Virus record (IMG/VR): IMGVR_UViG_3300045119_000430
Span: 1 to 60,619 of that record
Length of the DNA stretch: 60,619 bases
Reading direction: 5' to 3' (one strand)
Source of the DNA: a virus
Shown here: piece after piece, positions 1 through 8,171 of the stretch
Layout of the letters: the number at the start of each line of letters is the position of its first letter
Numbering within the stretch: the first letter of the stretch is position 1
Notes under the pieces: model-generated
Told to the model about the DNA's origin: nothing
The model's input: only the letters and a program-made list of their open reading frames with translations
Database searches by the model: none
Made by a program: the position numbers and the translations under genes

Positions 1-127
1 GCGTTGATCTCGCCGTTCATCGCCCCCGCGAAGACCTGGGGCGGGGGCGGCAACGGACCTCGATCGATCGAAGAGCCGATGCGGACAGTGACCCCGTCGA
101 AGCGTGGTGAATTCGCGGTGATCGAAC
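1..127. repeat. Terminal direct repeat, left copy (circular-contig overlap)
   Basis: These 127 bases are identical to 60493-60619. The reading frame of the C5 methyltransferase continues exactly through the join when one copy is removed (870 nt before it, 813 nt after). That is expected for assembly overlap of a circular or circularly permuted molecule. A true short terminal repeat is the less likely alternative, because an odd length such as 127 is a common assembler k-mer. Confidence 0.95.
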
Positions 128-813
128 CGTTCATCGTCCGTCACGGCCACTACTCGACGATCACTGGCGCCGGCCTCCGCGAAGGTTGCGGCGCCGGCAC
201 CTTCCGCGGCCAGCCGCTCGGAACGCCCCTGGGGACCGTCTGCGCCACGAACGACAAGCACCTGGTCGCGCCCATCATCACGAAGCACTACGGCGGCGTC
301 GTTGGTCATGGCGTCGATCGCGCGCTCGGCACGGTGACGTCCAAGGATCACCACGCGGTGACCGCCGCGTTCATCACGAAGTTCTACAACACGACTACCG
401 GCGCGGCGCTCTCGGATCCGCTGCCGACCGTCACCGCCGGCGGCGGGCGCGGCGGTGGCCACCTCGCCGAGGTCCGCGCGCTGCTCGAGCGGTTCGCGGC
501 AGCGCCGACGTCGCAGAACCAAGACCTATTCGACCCGCTGCACACGGTGACCAGCAAGGCTCGCTTCGGCCTGGTCGTGGTTGGCGGCGAGACCTACCAG
601 ATCGCAGATATCGGGATGCGGATGCTCCAACCTCACGAGCTCTTCGCCGCCCAGGGCTTCCCGGGCGATTACGACATCACGCCCGAGTTCAACGGCAAGC
701 CGCTCACGAAGACGCTGCAGACCGAGCTCGCCGGTAACAGCGTCTGCCCCCAGGTCGCCGCGGCGCTGGTAGCCGCAAACCTAGGTGGCGCTGCGATCCA
801 GAGGGCGGCATGA
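1..813 (+). CDS. DNA cytosine-C5 methyltransferase, C-terminal part (begins at 59623)
   Basis: This is the continuation of the enzyme that starts at 59623. It holds most of the target-recognition region, built from repeated units of the form (D/E)PLxTVT followed by a hydrophobic PFI/AFI-like strand. GEPLRTVT, EEPMRTVT, GTPLGTVC, RALGTVT, SDPLPTVT and FDPLHTVT give six units. A C-terminal motif IX/X-like segment follows (MLQPHELFAAQGFP and GNSVCP). Such repeats are typical of phage Dcm-like enzymes. The next gene starts at 810, overlapping the stop as ATGA. Confidence 0.93.
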   Translation, partial: ALISPFIAPAKTWGGGGNGPRSIEEPMRTVTPSKRGEFAVIEPFIVRHGHYSTITGAGLREGCGAGTFRGQPLGTPLGTVCATNDKHLVAPIITKHYGGVVGHGVDRALGTVTSKDHHAVTAAFITKFYNTTTGAALSDPLPTVTAGGGRGGGHLAEVRALLERFAAAPTSQNQDLFDPLHTVTSKARFGLVVVGGETYQIADIGMRMLQPHELFAAQGFPGDYDITPEFNGKPLTKTLQTELAGNSVCPQVAAALVAANLGGAAIQRAA

Positions 814-1298
814 CGGCGCCGGTCTTCAAGATCAAACGCCCTCCCGCGCATTGGGAGCGCATCGCCGGCCATCCCCAGCACGGACGCGAAGGGGTCGAGA
901 CCTGGGTCTATTCGGGCTTCACCGTCACCTCCCAGCTCGCCGGCATGGAGGCTCCAGACGGCTCCCACGACGTGATCCCGACGTGGCTCATGGTGGTGAG
1001 CCGCAGAGGCAAACGCGCCACCGACGACGACGTCAAGCGTGCTCTCCGCGCGTTCTCGATGGAGGAGGCGCTGGAGGACAATCACCACCCGGGCGTGGGG
1101 CGGGCGTTCTTCCTGCCGGTCGACCCGGGCCGCCGGCGAGACTGCGAGTGCAAGCTCGGCGAAGCATTGGTCACCGATCCAGACGGTTACCAGTGGAGCA
1201 ACGACACCGCCGGCGAGTGCCGAGGGTGCGAGTACGAACGAACGTACGGCAAGCCGTGCCCGATTCACAAAGCGCCCGCGGCAGAGGCAACCCCATGA
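810..1298 (+). CDS. Hypothetical protein with C-terminal Cys-rich segment (DUF7694-like)
   Basis: This is a 162-aa soluble protein overlapping the methyltransferase stop by 4 nt. Its N-terminal half (HWERIAGHP, then VIPTWLMVVSRRG) resembles a small phage family found near DNA-modification genes. The C-terminal half has cysteines in CECK, GECRGCEYE and KPCPIH, suggesting a zinc site. No enzymatic motif is visible. The family assignment is from memory of the sequence pattern only. Confidence 0.75.
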   Translation: MTAPVFKIKRPPAHWERIAGHPQHGREGVETWVYSGFTVTSQLAGMEAPDGSHDVIPTWLMVVSRRGKRATDDDVKRALRAFSMEEALEDNHHPGVGRAFFLPVDPGRRRDCECKLGEALVTDPDGYQWSNDTAGECRGCEYERTYGKPCPIHKAPAAEATP

Positions 1299-1462
1299 CC
1301 CGCACCACCCGAGAGACCGTGATGCTGGAGGCGCTGGAGCGCCCGATCAAACAGAAAAACCGCAAAGGAGATCGAATGAGGAACCGCAACAAGAAACAAT
1401 TCAATTCGGGGCGCCAGGGTGACGTGCGCGGCGAGGACTATGCCCCGGAGATCGAAACCTAA
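1295..1462 (+). CDS. Small basic hypothetical protein
   Basis: A 55-aa Lys/Arg-rich ORF overlaps the upstream stop as ATGA. An internal in-frame ATG at 1376 has a far better Shine-Dalgarno (AAAGGAG, 5 nt away) and would give a 28-aa product, so either or both starts may be used. A 17-codon ATG ORF (1464-1517) follows immediately and may only couple translation to the next gene. Function unknown. Confidence 0.5.
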   Translation: MTRTTRETVMLEALERPIKQKNRKGDRMRNRNKKQFNSGRQGDVRGEDYAPEIET

Positions 1463-1517
1463 GATGGATGACCGGGAGATGGCGGCGGCTACCGGCAAGA
1501 GCGGGGAGGCGGCGTAG

Positions 1518-1993
1518 GTGGCCAGCGAGGAATATCGGCAGCTTCTTCGCGATCCACGCTGGCAGAGAATGCGCCTGAAGGTGATGGAACGCGATGGGTT
1601 CGCTTGCAAGGCGTGCTTGGCGGAAGACAAGACCCTAAACGTCCATCACAAGTTCTATCGCCGCGGTGCCAAGCCATGGGAGTACGACGAAAGCTCTTTG
1701 ATTACGTCTGCGAGGATTGTCATGCATGGATAACCAAAGAGAGGGCTGCCTTACAGATGTCAATTTCGGCATTCCCGGACGGGCTTATCCCGTTGCTCAG
1801 GGGATTCGCAGATGCCGTGACCGCCCTTGAGTCAGATGGCGTGCTCATGACCGACGAGCATGAGGTGAACCATTGTGTCGGTTCCGCTATGGCAGTGACC
1901 AGACCAAGCGAAGATTTGGTTGATGCGATCGTTAGTGCCCCGGGGTCGATAAACCTGAGGCAAATATCCCCATTCCGTAAGGGGATGGCGTGA
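1518..1993 (+). pseudogene. HNH endonuclease, broken by a frameshift
   Basis: The first frame (GTG 1518 to stop 1733) encodes the start of an HNH nuclease: EYRQLLRDPRWQRMR, then CKAC, then VHHKFYRRG and PWEYDESSLIT. The next conserved element, VCEDCHAWIT, is in the -1 frame and runs on to 1993. The break is between ACG and TC at about 1705, as if one G were missing from ACGGTC. Repaired, the protein would be 158 aa. No canonical slippery heptamer is present, so a real deletion or a sequencing error is likelier than programmed frameshifting. Base composition is lower in GC than neighbouring genes. Confidence 0.75.
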
Positions 1994-2731
1994 ATGAAAT
2001 GCCCAGCCTGCGGATCGGAGAGCGGCGTGATTGATTCGCGTCTCATCGATGAAGGCCGCTGCGTGACGCGGCGACGGGGGTGCGAGTGCGGCGCCCGCTG
2101 GACCACCCATGAGCGCAAGGCAACGCCCGTGAAGATCGCAACGCTCTCTCCTTGGATGCAGAAACGCTGGGGCGCTAACCCACTAAATGCAGGCGATCGC
2201 CGACCCGAAAACCCACCGCATGCGGCCCCTTCGACCACAACATACAGTGGGTTAAATGACCCGACGATCACACCGCATTCAGTGGGTAAGTCGGAAAACC
2301 CACCAAATGCAGTGGTTCGTCATGATCTGTCTGATTCCGGATCCGATCCGAAGTCTTCTCCCGCTCTCTCAGATCCGGCTCTGAGTCAGGATCTTGGAGA
2401 TGATCGCGCGAGGCCAGCGAAGTCAGCGCCATTCGTCTATCCCGCTGCCTTTGAGGCGTTCTGGTCAGGGATCACGTCGCCGCGCAGCAAGGGCCTGAAG
2501 TCTGACGCTTTGCGCGCGTGGTCAAAGAAGGGCAAGCCCGCGGCGGAGATCCTGATCCCGAAGTGGGGTGAGTATCTCTCGCAGGTCGGCGAATACCCCA
2601 AGGACGTGTGCCGCTGGATCGCTGCCCGAGGCTGGGAAGAGGAATATGAGGCCGCCCCGGTCCGTAGGTCAAACGGGGCATCCGGCAATGTCGCAGTGCT
2701 TGGGAATTTCCTCAGGAAGGAATCGAAGTGA
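1994..2731 (+). CDS. Lambda O-like replication initiator with zinc ribbon and internal iterons
   Basis: A 245-aa protein. Residues 1-45 form an NrdR-like zinc ribbon (MKCPACGSES, then CECGARWTTHE). A low-complexity middle (about 55-110) carries the repeated NPxNA motifs encoded by the iterons. The C-terminal third (YPAAFEAFWSGI, then KSDALRAW and WIAARGWEEEYE) resembles the C-terminal part of phage O/DnaT-type replication proteins. It overlaps the next gene, a loader-like protein, by 4 nt. Iterons inside the initiator gene followed by a loader gene match lambda O-P. The role is inferred from architecture; no winged helix is recognised with certainty. Confidence 0.72.
   Translation: MKCPACGSESGVIDSRLIDEGRCVTRRRGCECGARWTTHERKATPVKIATLSPWMQKRWGANPLNAGDRRPENPPHAAPSTTTYSGLNDPTITPHSVGKSENPPNAVVRHDLSDSGSDPKSSPALSDPALSQDLGDDRARPAKSAPFVYPAAFEAFWSGITSPRSKGLKSDALRAWSKKGKPAAEILIPKWGEYLSQVGEYPKDVCRWIAARGWEEEYEAAPVRRSNGASGNVAVLGNFLRKESK
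2177..2310. repeat. Five iterons, probable replication origin
   Basis: The 14-mer consensus AACCCACYRAATGC occurs at 2177-2190 (+), 2210-2223 (+), 2240-2253 (-, degenerate at its end), 2275-2288 (-) and 2297-2310 (+). Copies 1-2 and 3-4 are spaced 33-35 bp, about three helical turns. All lie inside the O-like gene, and the region is less GC-rich than its surroundings. I infer an origin bound by the protein encoded around it. Confidence 0.75.
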
Positions 2732-3333
2732 CGAAGCGCGAATCGTTCGTGTCGGCGATGGCGATGTTGAGCGGGGCGTTCAGCCGAATCCTGACCGAGG
2801 AGGCCGTGGCGGCCTACTGGCTTGTCCTGGAGGCCATCCCAGCGCCCGACCTAGCCATCGCAACGAAGCGGGCGCTGGCGGAGTGCCGTTTCATGCCAAC
2901 CCCGGCCGAGCTGCTCGACCTGGCCGGCGCGGGCGGTGCGCGGGCGCTAGCCGCCGAGACGGCGGAGGCATGGGGTGCCGTGCGCAGCGCAATGGACCGA
3001 CACGACTACACCACGTCGGTGGACTTCGGGCCGCTCGTGAACGCCGTGGTGAGTAACCTCGGAGGCTGGCAGTTTCTATGCGGCCGGTCGCTGCGTGACC
3101 TCGTGTGGGACCGGAAAAAGTTCGAGGAGCTCTATGCGGCCTTCCGGGCGAAGCCGGTTGCCCAACTGCCCGCGGCCGAGCCCTGTCGGGGAGCATTCGG
3201 CGGTGCCCCAGTCCCGATCGCCATCGGCGGCAGGACGCCCCCAAAGATGATCGGCGGTGCCAGTGGCGTGATCGATGTCGTTCACCGGCTCGCCGAGGAG
3301 AAGGCGCGGCCACCGGGCGGAGACGTGCCATGA
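2728..3333 (+). CDS. Replisome organizer / helicase-loader-like protein
   Basis: A 201-aa protein overlapping the O-like gene by 4 nt. The N-terminal half (FSRILTEEAVAAYWLVLE, then ALAECRFMPTPAELLDLA) has the pattern of phage replisome-organizer/loader proteins, in which a helical domain precedes an xFxPTPAEL motif. The C-terminus is Gly/Pro-rich. No replicative helicase or primase was found in the genome, so this protein would recruit the host helicase, as lambda P does. That role is inferred from position and family pattern. Confidence 0.68.
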   Translation: MTKRESFVSAMAMLSGAFSRILTEEAVAAYWLVLEAIPAPDLAIATKRALAECRFMPTPAELLDLAGAGGARALAAETAEAWGAVRSAMDRHDYTTSVDFGPLVNAVVSNLGGWQFLCGRSLRDLVWDRKKFEELYAAFRAKPVAQLPAAEPCRGAFGGAPVPIAIGGRTPPKMIGGASGVIDVVHRLAEEKARPPGGDVP

Positions 3334-3698
3334 CCGCCGGCCTCTTCGACAAGTTACCTAAAGCCGAGCCGCGAGGACGGAGGGCTGATACTGCCCAACG
3401 TCCGTTGACCGGCGTGAGGGAAAGCGCAGCCGACACCACCGCTATCGGAGGGGCTCCATTTGGGGAGCCTCGCAGTACCGAGACACGGCGGAGCGCAGCC
3501 GGGGGAGAAGTTTCGGCCTCCCCGGCGAACGTCGGCATTTTCAGGATCACGCGGGAATGGTCGTCGTTCGCGTGGCTCTGCGAGGAGCATGCAACGGCGC
3601 GTCTCGCGGAGCGGTGGACGCTCGAGCGAAGCGGCGACGTCCGCGGGTTTCCATGCGACGACTGCGAGACGCGGCGTCAGGCGGGAGCCTCTCTATGA
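3330..3698 (+). CDS. Hypothetical protein with Cys-containing C-terminus
   Basis: A 122-aa product starting at an ATG overlapping the loader stop. The N-terminal half is polar and low-complexity. The C-terminal half (WSSFAWLCEEHATARLAERW, then FPCDDCETRR) carries Cys and His residues that could bind zinc. No function recognised. It is translationally coupled to both neighbours. Confidence 0.6.
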   Translation: MTAGLFDKLPKAEPRGRRADTAQRPLTGVRESAADTTAIGGAPFGEPRSTETRRSAAGGEVSASPANVGIFRITREWSSFAWLCEEHATARLAERWTLERSGDVRGFPCDDCETRRQAGASL

Positions 3699-3907
3699 GC
3701 CGCCGCATCGGCCCCCACTGCGCTCCCCCCATCGACCCAGGGCAGGTGGCGCTCGTGTTGAGAGAGGCGGTGAGGAGAGCGAGGGCGGACAGGTGGACGT
3801 TGCTCGAAGGGCTGGTGATGTCGGTGGTGGAACAGCTGGAGCAGGGCAAGCGGCCGGCGCTGCCCAGGGCGACGACGCAAAGGAGCGGTGACCCATGCGA
3901 GATGTGA
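3695..3907 (+). CDS. Small hypothetical protein
   Basis: A 70-aa product with one predicted amphipathic helix (VALVLREAVRRARADRW). It starts at an ATG overlapping the previous stop and overlaps the next gene by 13 nt. No recognised domain. Confidence 0.55.
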   Translation: MSRRIGPHCAPPIDPGQVALVLREAVRRARADRWTLLEGLVMSVVEQLEQGKRPALPRATTQRSGDPCEM

Positions 3908-4131
3908 GGCGGCGAATTGTGTTCGCGTGTCGCATGGACGCGAGCGGAATAATGCGGTGGCGGGCGTCGGTGTTCGACGAACCGTCGATCAAGGGCGATG
4001 AGGGAACGACAGCACGCGAAGCTATCGCCCTCCTGATTCGCGACAACCAAGAGTTCTTCGGCGTGTTTCTCGACCTCTGGGTGCACATGCCCGACGAGAC
4101 AACCCCGGGCGAAGGGACAGTGCTACTGTGA
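3895..4131 (+). CDS. Small hypothetical protein
   Basis: A 78-aa protein with a beta-strand-like N-terminus (RRRIVFACRMDASGIMRWRA) and an acidic C-terminus. The pattern resembles small phage proteins with a single alpha/beta domain. Function unknown. Its stop overlaps the GTG of a small membrane protein. Confidence 0.6.
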   Translation: MRDVRRRIVFACRMDASGIMRWRASVFDEPSIKGDEGTTAREAIALLIRDNQEFFGVFLDLWVHMPDETTPGEGTVLL

Positions 4132-4256
4132 CCCGCCTCCAAGCCTCCACCACCGTCCGCTTCTACCGCCCTCCTAGCCCCTGGGGTGATGTGGCTGTTG
4201 TTGCTGCGATCATCGGAGCGGCGTGGGTGGCTGCGAGGGGGCTGGGGTTTCTGTGA
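4128..4256 (+). CDS. Very small membrane protein
   Basis: A 42-aa ORF from GTG 4128, linked by GTGA overlaps to both neighbours. A single hydrophobic segment (VAVVAAIIGAAWVAARGLG) covers the C-terminal half. The tight overlaps and clean high GC3 support real coding. Function unknown. Confidence 0.55.
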   Translation: MTRLQASTTVRFYRPPSPWGDVAVVAAIIGAAWVAARGLGFL

Positions 4257-5026
4257 GCTACGACCTTCGCTTCGGGGACTGCCTCCACGCGGGTGGAATG
4301 CCGGCAATGGCGGATCGATCGGTGGACGTGGTGGTCACCGATCCTCCGTACTCCGAGCATGTCCATTCGAAGTCTCGGCGCGGGCTAACCGTCACGCATG
4401 TCGGTGGCGCCAAGGACGAGATCTCGGAACGCCGCGACCTCGGCTTCGATTCGATCGCCCAAGACCAGATGGAATCCGCCGCCGATCAGTTCGCCCGTCT
4501 CGCCCGCCGCTGGGTGCTCGTCTTCTGCGATGTGGAGTCCTCGCACCTCTGGCGTGGGGCGCTTGTCAGCGCGGGCCTCGAATACCTTCGCACTGCCGCG
4601 TGGCTGAAGCTCGGAGGCGCGCCGCAGTTCACTGGGGACCGGCCGGCGGTCGGCTTCGAGGCAATCGTTGTCGCGCACCAGCCGGGGAAGAAGTGCTGGA
4701 ACGGTGGCGGCAAGGCGGGGATCTACTCGGTGCCCACGGCCATCGACCGTAACCGCAGCGGACTCGACGCCCGCGTCCACACAACCCAGAAGCCCGTCGC
4801 CCTCATGGAGGCCTTGGTGCTGGACTTCACCGACCCGGGGGAGACGATCCTGGATCAGTTCGCAGGCAGCGGGACGACGGGCGTTGCGGCGCTGCGCCTT
4901 GGGCGGGGATTCATTGGCTTCGAGCGCGACGAGAAGTACCACGCCCTCGCCACAGAACGCCTCGTCAATACCCGGGCTCTTCCTGTCGGCTACCACGGCG
5001 CTGTCGCACAGGGGTCGCTGCTGTGA
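4253..5026 (+). CDS. DNA adenine-N6/cytosine-N4 methyltransferase (DPPY type)
   Basis: A 257-aa amino-methyltransferase of the beta order: catalytic DPPY at residues 30-33 precedes the SAM-binding DQFAGSGTTGVAA near residue 205. TTQKPVALMEAL is the usual element before motif I. The GTG at 4253 is the overlap start. It lies directly beside a second methylase (4-nt overlap), and no restriction endonuclease is adjacent, so anti-restriction self-modification is the likely role. The target cannot be read. Confidence 0.9.
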   Translation: MSYDLRFGDCLHAGGMPAMADRSVDVVVTDPPYSEHVHSKSRRGLTVTHVGGAKDEISERRDLGFDSIAQDQMESAADQFARLARRWVLVFCDVESSHLWRGALVSAGLEYLRTAAWLKLGGAPQFTGDRPAVGFEAIVVAHQPGKKCWNGGGKAGIYSVPTAIDRNRSGLDARVHTTQKPVALMEALVLDFTDPGETILDQFAGSGTTGVAALRLGRGFIGFERDEKYHALATERLVNTRALPVGYHGAVAQGSLL

Positions 5027-6135
5027 AGCACGCCGACATCCGCGTAGGCGATTGCTGCGATCTCATGCGCGAGATGCCGTCCGACTCGGTCAACTGCGTC
5101 GTTACCTCGCCGCCCTACTGGGGCCTTCGCGATTACGGCGTCGCGGGCCAGATCGGACTGGAGACAACGCCCGAAGAGTACGTGTCGAAGATGGTTGGCG
5201 TCTTCAGGGAGGTTCGCCGCGTGCTGCGGCCCGACGGTGTGCTCTGGCTGAACATCGGCGACTGCTATGCGACGGGCGCCGGCAAGGCGGGCGAATGCCC
5301 GGGCGGCGGTGAACAGGGCACACGCTGGCGCGGCGAGGCGAATCGAATCCGCGACGACAAGCGAGGATACCGAGGCGAGCGGCTGGCCAACGGCCGAGGG
5401 GACCAACCGGCCATCCTGAGGGTTAAGACGCGGGCGCTCCGCGACGGCTCTCACTGCGGGAAGCACACCGCGATCGCCGCCATCGGTCCAATGACCCAGC
5501 CGAACCGAATGCCGATCTCTGGCCTGAAGCCGAAGGACCTGGTGGGGATTCCATGGCGGATCGCCTTCGCCCTCCAGGCCGACGGGTGGTGGCTGCGCTC
5601 TGACGTGATCTGGTCCAAGCCTAACCCGATGCCCGAGTCGGTCCGCGACCGCCCGACGAAGGCTCATGAGTACCTGTTTCTCCTCACGAAGAGTCAGGAG
5701 TACTTCTACGACGACAAAGCGATCCGAGAGCCGATGGCAAAAGCAGGCATAGAGCGGCAACGATACAATCTAAATTATTCTCAGCGTGCTTACATTGAAT
5801 CAGGGTCGCCACAAACAGGCGGCCGACGCAATCCAGCCCCGGACAATAGATCACATCGTAACAAGCGGTCCGTGTGGACGGTGGCAACGGAGCCCTATGG
5901 CGGATCGCACTTCGCGACCTTCCCGAAGAAGCTAGTCGAGCCGTGCATCCTGGCTGGCTGTCCTGCGGGTGGCGTCGTGCTGGATCCGTTCGGCGGAAGC
6001 GGGACGGTCGGAGAGGTAGCGGAAGTACTCGGGCGGCAATGGATCCTGCTGGAGTTGAACCCAGCCTATGCCGAGCTGGCGCGGAAGCGGACGTCGCAAT
6101 GTGGGCTGTTCGTGCCGCAACCGGAGGTCGCATGA
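5023..6135 (+). CDS. DNA methyltransferase (SPPYW type)
   Basis: A 370-aa methyltransferase with the catalytic motif SPPYWGLRDYG at about residue 29 and the SAM motif DPFGGSGTVGEVA near residue 323. Between them are the long insertion and the ELFLLTK-like and YFYDDKAIREP elements seen in phage enzymes of this type. The SPPYW form is found in N4-cytosine and some N6-adenine enzymes. Bases 5740-5865, coding for residues about 240-281, are visibly AT-richer than the rest, suggesting a recombined segment in the variable region. Confidence 0.9.
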   Translation: MKHADIRVGDCCDLMREMPSDSVNCVVTSPPYWGLRDYGVAGQIGLETTPEEYVSKMVGVFREVRRVLRPDGVLWLNIGDCYATGAGKAGECPGGGEQGTRWRGEANRIRDDKRGYRGERLANGRGDQPAILRVKTRALRDGSHCGKHTAIAAIGPMTQPNRMPISGLKPKDLVGIPWRIAFALQADGWWLRSDVIWSKPNPMPESVRDRPTKAHEYLFLLTKSQEYFYDDKAIREPMAKAGIERQRYNLNYSQRAYIESGSPQTGGRRNPAPDNRSHRNKRSVWTVATEPYGGSHFATFPKKLVEPCILAGCPAGGVVLDPFGGSGTVGEVAEVLGRQWILLELNPAYAELARKRTSQCGLFVPQPEVA

Positions 6136-6323
6136 GACGCGAAGAGCCCGAAGGCTATGCCCCCGCGGTGACCAACCCCGATCCTCGCCCGCAATCCCTC
6201 CCGATGTGCTCGTGCGGCGCCTTGATCCCGCCGTGGAGGCATCGTTGCATAGCATGCGAGTTGAGAGGATCGGCAGCGCGGATCAAGCGCCTTGGATTCG
6301 ACCCATTCGCGGAGGACGAATGA
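6132..6323 (+). CDS. Small zinc-ribbon protein
   Basis: A 63-aa product with a CSCGALIPPWRHRCIAC arrangement (four cysteines), typical of a small treble-clef or ribbon. The ATG overlaps the methylase stop, and the next gene starts within its stop codon. Possibly a nucleic-acid or protein-binding accessory factor; function unknown. Confidence 0.62.
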   Translation: MRREEPEGYAPAVTNPDPRPQSLPMCSCGALIPPWRHRCIACELRGSAARIKRLGFDPFAEDE

Positions 6324-6493
6324 GCCGCCACTCCCCCGCAGTCAAGAAGCGCCGAGCCGCCTCCCGCAACGCCAGGAAGGCGGCAGCGAGGAGGACGTGG
6401 CCACCGGCAACGACGCCGACGCCAACCGAGTCCGACTATTTGAACTGGTTCGAATTTCAACGCACGCAACGAAACAGGGAGGGGACGAGATGA
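6320..6493 (+). CDS. Small basic hypothetical protein
   Basis: A 57-aa Arg/Lys/Ala-rich protein (SRHSPAVKKRRAASRNARKA) followed by an acidic-aromatic tail. It overlaps both neighbours by 4 nt. A nucleic-acid-binding tail is plausible, but no family is recognised. Confidence 0.55.
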   Translation: MSRHSPAVKKRRAASRNARKAAARRTWPPATTPTPTESDYLNWFEFQRTQRNREGTR

Positions 6494-7563
6494 GCAACGA
6501 ATCGACGGAAGGCATTGATCCGCAGCCAGCCCCGCGTCAGACGTGGGAACTGAACTGCGGCTGCAAGGTGGTCACCAGCGACAAGCCGCGGTCGGGATTC
6601 CCTGGCTGGTTCGATCTGGCTAGCAATGTTCCGTGCCCGCGAACGGCGGGATTTGTTCACGGCGGCTGGCACCCGAATCGGGAGATGTGGCCCGATGCCC
6701 GGCATTGCCTCGAAGCCTCCCCTCCCGCCGAGCCCCCTACCTGGAGAGGGATGAGGGTGGGGCAGAGGCTGGTGACGCCGAATGCCAGGTTCGAGTTAGA
6801 GGTACTCGCAGTTACCGCAAACAATCTCACAACCAAACGGGTGGACATCGGGCGGGTGGAAGACTGGACAAGGCCCAACGAATTCGTCGAATCCTGCCTC
6901 CTCGACGAGGAGGCGCCCCAGCCTCAGCAGCCCGACAGGAGCAAGTGCGAGACATGGTGCGGCGGGCAGTCCCCCTGGGGGCCCGGGCACGAGAAGGGCG
7001 TGATGGGGGGAGTGTTCGCGCACTGCGAAGCGGGGACTGACAGGACGGGCCCTCACTGGTGCTCGTTGGAGTGCCGCGACGCTCGCCTCCCTCCCATGGA
7101 GCAGGCCGCGGCCGCACCCGCCAGGGAGCCTCCGACGTTCAGGGGATCATTCAGGGCCATGGTCAACCAGGGCTTCGTGGTCGATCCGTTCTACCTCGGC
7201 ATCGATTACGCGCAGAAGCCAGCCCCCGCACCCCAAGTTGTACCCGCAGACCGTCCTATGTCGGCGCAGGCGGGAAACTCCGCGGAGAATCGACCGGCGA
7301 AGCATAAAGTCGCGGAGGCGTTGCTCGTGCTGTGCTCGCGCTGTGATCGCCATGACGCAACGGTGACTTTGCGGGTCGTCGGCAACGGGCGGTTGGACCG
7401 ACATTGGTGCGACGCCTGCTATCTGAAGCACGAGAGCTGGCTGGCAGCGAAGACGCGGGCCACTGGAACGCACCTCCCCGCCGACTACCGCCTCCCTCGC
7501 CCTGCCCCTCTCGCTGTCGATGAAACTGTGACCTGGGGACTGCTCCCCGAGGCGGGACGGTGA
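6490..7563 (+). CDS. Cys-rich multi-segment hypothetical protein
   Basis: A 357-aa protein with several separate Cys/His clusters: WELNCGCKVVTS near the N-terminus, KCETWCGGQ through HWCSLECRDA in the middle, and VLCSRCDRHD through HWCDACYLKH near the C-terminus. Pro/Ala-rich linkers separate them. It looks like three zinc-binding modules in one chain. No enzymatic motif is seen. It sits in a run of small Cys-rich genes, which may have arisen by fusion of such genes. Confidence 0.6.
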   Translation: MSNESTEGIDPQPAPRQTWELNCGCKVVTSDKPRSGFPGWFDLASNVPCPRTAGFVHGGWHPNREMWPDARHCLEASPPAEPPTWRGMRVGQRLVTPNARFELEVLAVTANNLTTKRVDIGRVEDWTRPNEFVESCLLDEEAPQPQQPDRSKCETWCGGQSPWGPGHEKGVMGGVFAHCEAGTDRTGPHWCSLECRDARLPPMEQAAAAPAREPPTFRGSFRAMVNQGFVVDPFYLGIDYAQKPAPAPQVVPADRPMSAQAGNSAENRPAKHKVAEALLVLCSRCDRHDATVTLRVVGNGRLDRHWCDACYLKHESWLAAKTRATGTHLPADYRLPRPAPLAVDETVTWGLLPEAGR

Positions 7564-7832
7564 GACAGTCCCATCTAGCCGGCCTTCTGAAGGTGCTCCC
7601 GCACGTCGATGCCCCCGACTGCCCGAACAAGTGCGGCGGCGGCGACCAAGGGCTCGGGACCCCGATTCGCTCCGCCAGCGTCACCCGCTGGGAGGGTCCC
7701 GACGACGCCACTCTCCACTGCCCGTGCTGCGGCATCGGCTGGGCCGGCACGCCCGAAGACCTCGCTCGAGCGGAGGCCGGCTACGCCGCTTGGCTCGCCG
7801 AGATGAACCGCCGGCAAGCAACCACCCCCTAA
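7560..7832 (+). CDS. Small CxxC protein
   Basis: A 90-aa product from GTG 7560 with two metal-type pairs, CPNKC and CPCCG, separated by a basic, hydroxyl-rich loop. It overlaps the previous stop. The pattern resembles rubredoxin-like or restriction-alleviation (Lar-like) zinc folds, but the identity is not established. Confidence 0.6.
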   Translation: MRQSHLAGLLKVLPHVDAPDCPNKCGGGDQGLGTPIRSASVTRWEGPDDATLHCPCCGIGWAGTPEDLARAEAGYAAWLAEMNRRQATTP

Positions 7833-7850
7833 CCAACCCCAGGAGACCCC

Positions 7851-8171
7851 ATGGACCGAACGACCGAGATACGAGAGCTGACCGACCGATTCACCCTCGC
7901 CCTGCACACCGCCATGGTGGACGAGATCGAGTCCCGACTCACCCGGGCCATGGACCAACTCGAGGCGGCCCCGGCGATTCGGGAGGCCGTCGGCATCGCC
8001 CCCAGGCGTCACCGCCGCAAGGCCCCGCCCCAGCTCTGCCCCGTCCCGAAGTGCCCCAACCGCGCCGCCCCAGCCTTCGGGATGCTCTGCTCCAAGCACA
8101 AGGACACGTCCAAGCGGGACGTAGCGAGGTATCGGGCGGCAAGGCGGGCGAGGAAGGCGGGCGAACGATGA
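7851..8171 (+). CDS. Zinc-finger protein of the CPxxxCxxxAxxxxGMLCxKHK type
   Basis: A 106-aa protein with an N-terminal helical region (residues 1-45) and a C-terminal CPVPKCPNRAAP...GMLCSKHKD finger followed by a basic tail. I recall similar short proteins in myxobacterial genomes and mobile elements. The ATG at 7851 is preceded by an AGGAGA Shine-Dalgarno. DNA binding is likely; the role is unknown. Confidence 0.65.
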   Translation: MDRTTEIRELTDRFTLALHTAMVDEIESRLTRAMDQLEAAPAIREAVGIAPRRHRRKAPPQLCPVPKCPNRAAPAFGMLCSKHKDTSKRDVARYRAARRARKAGER

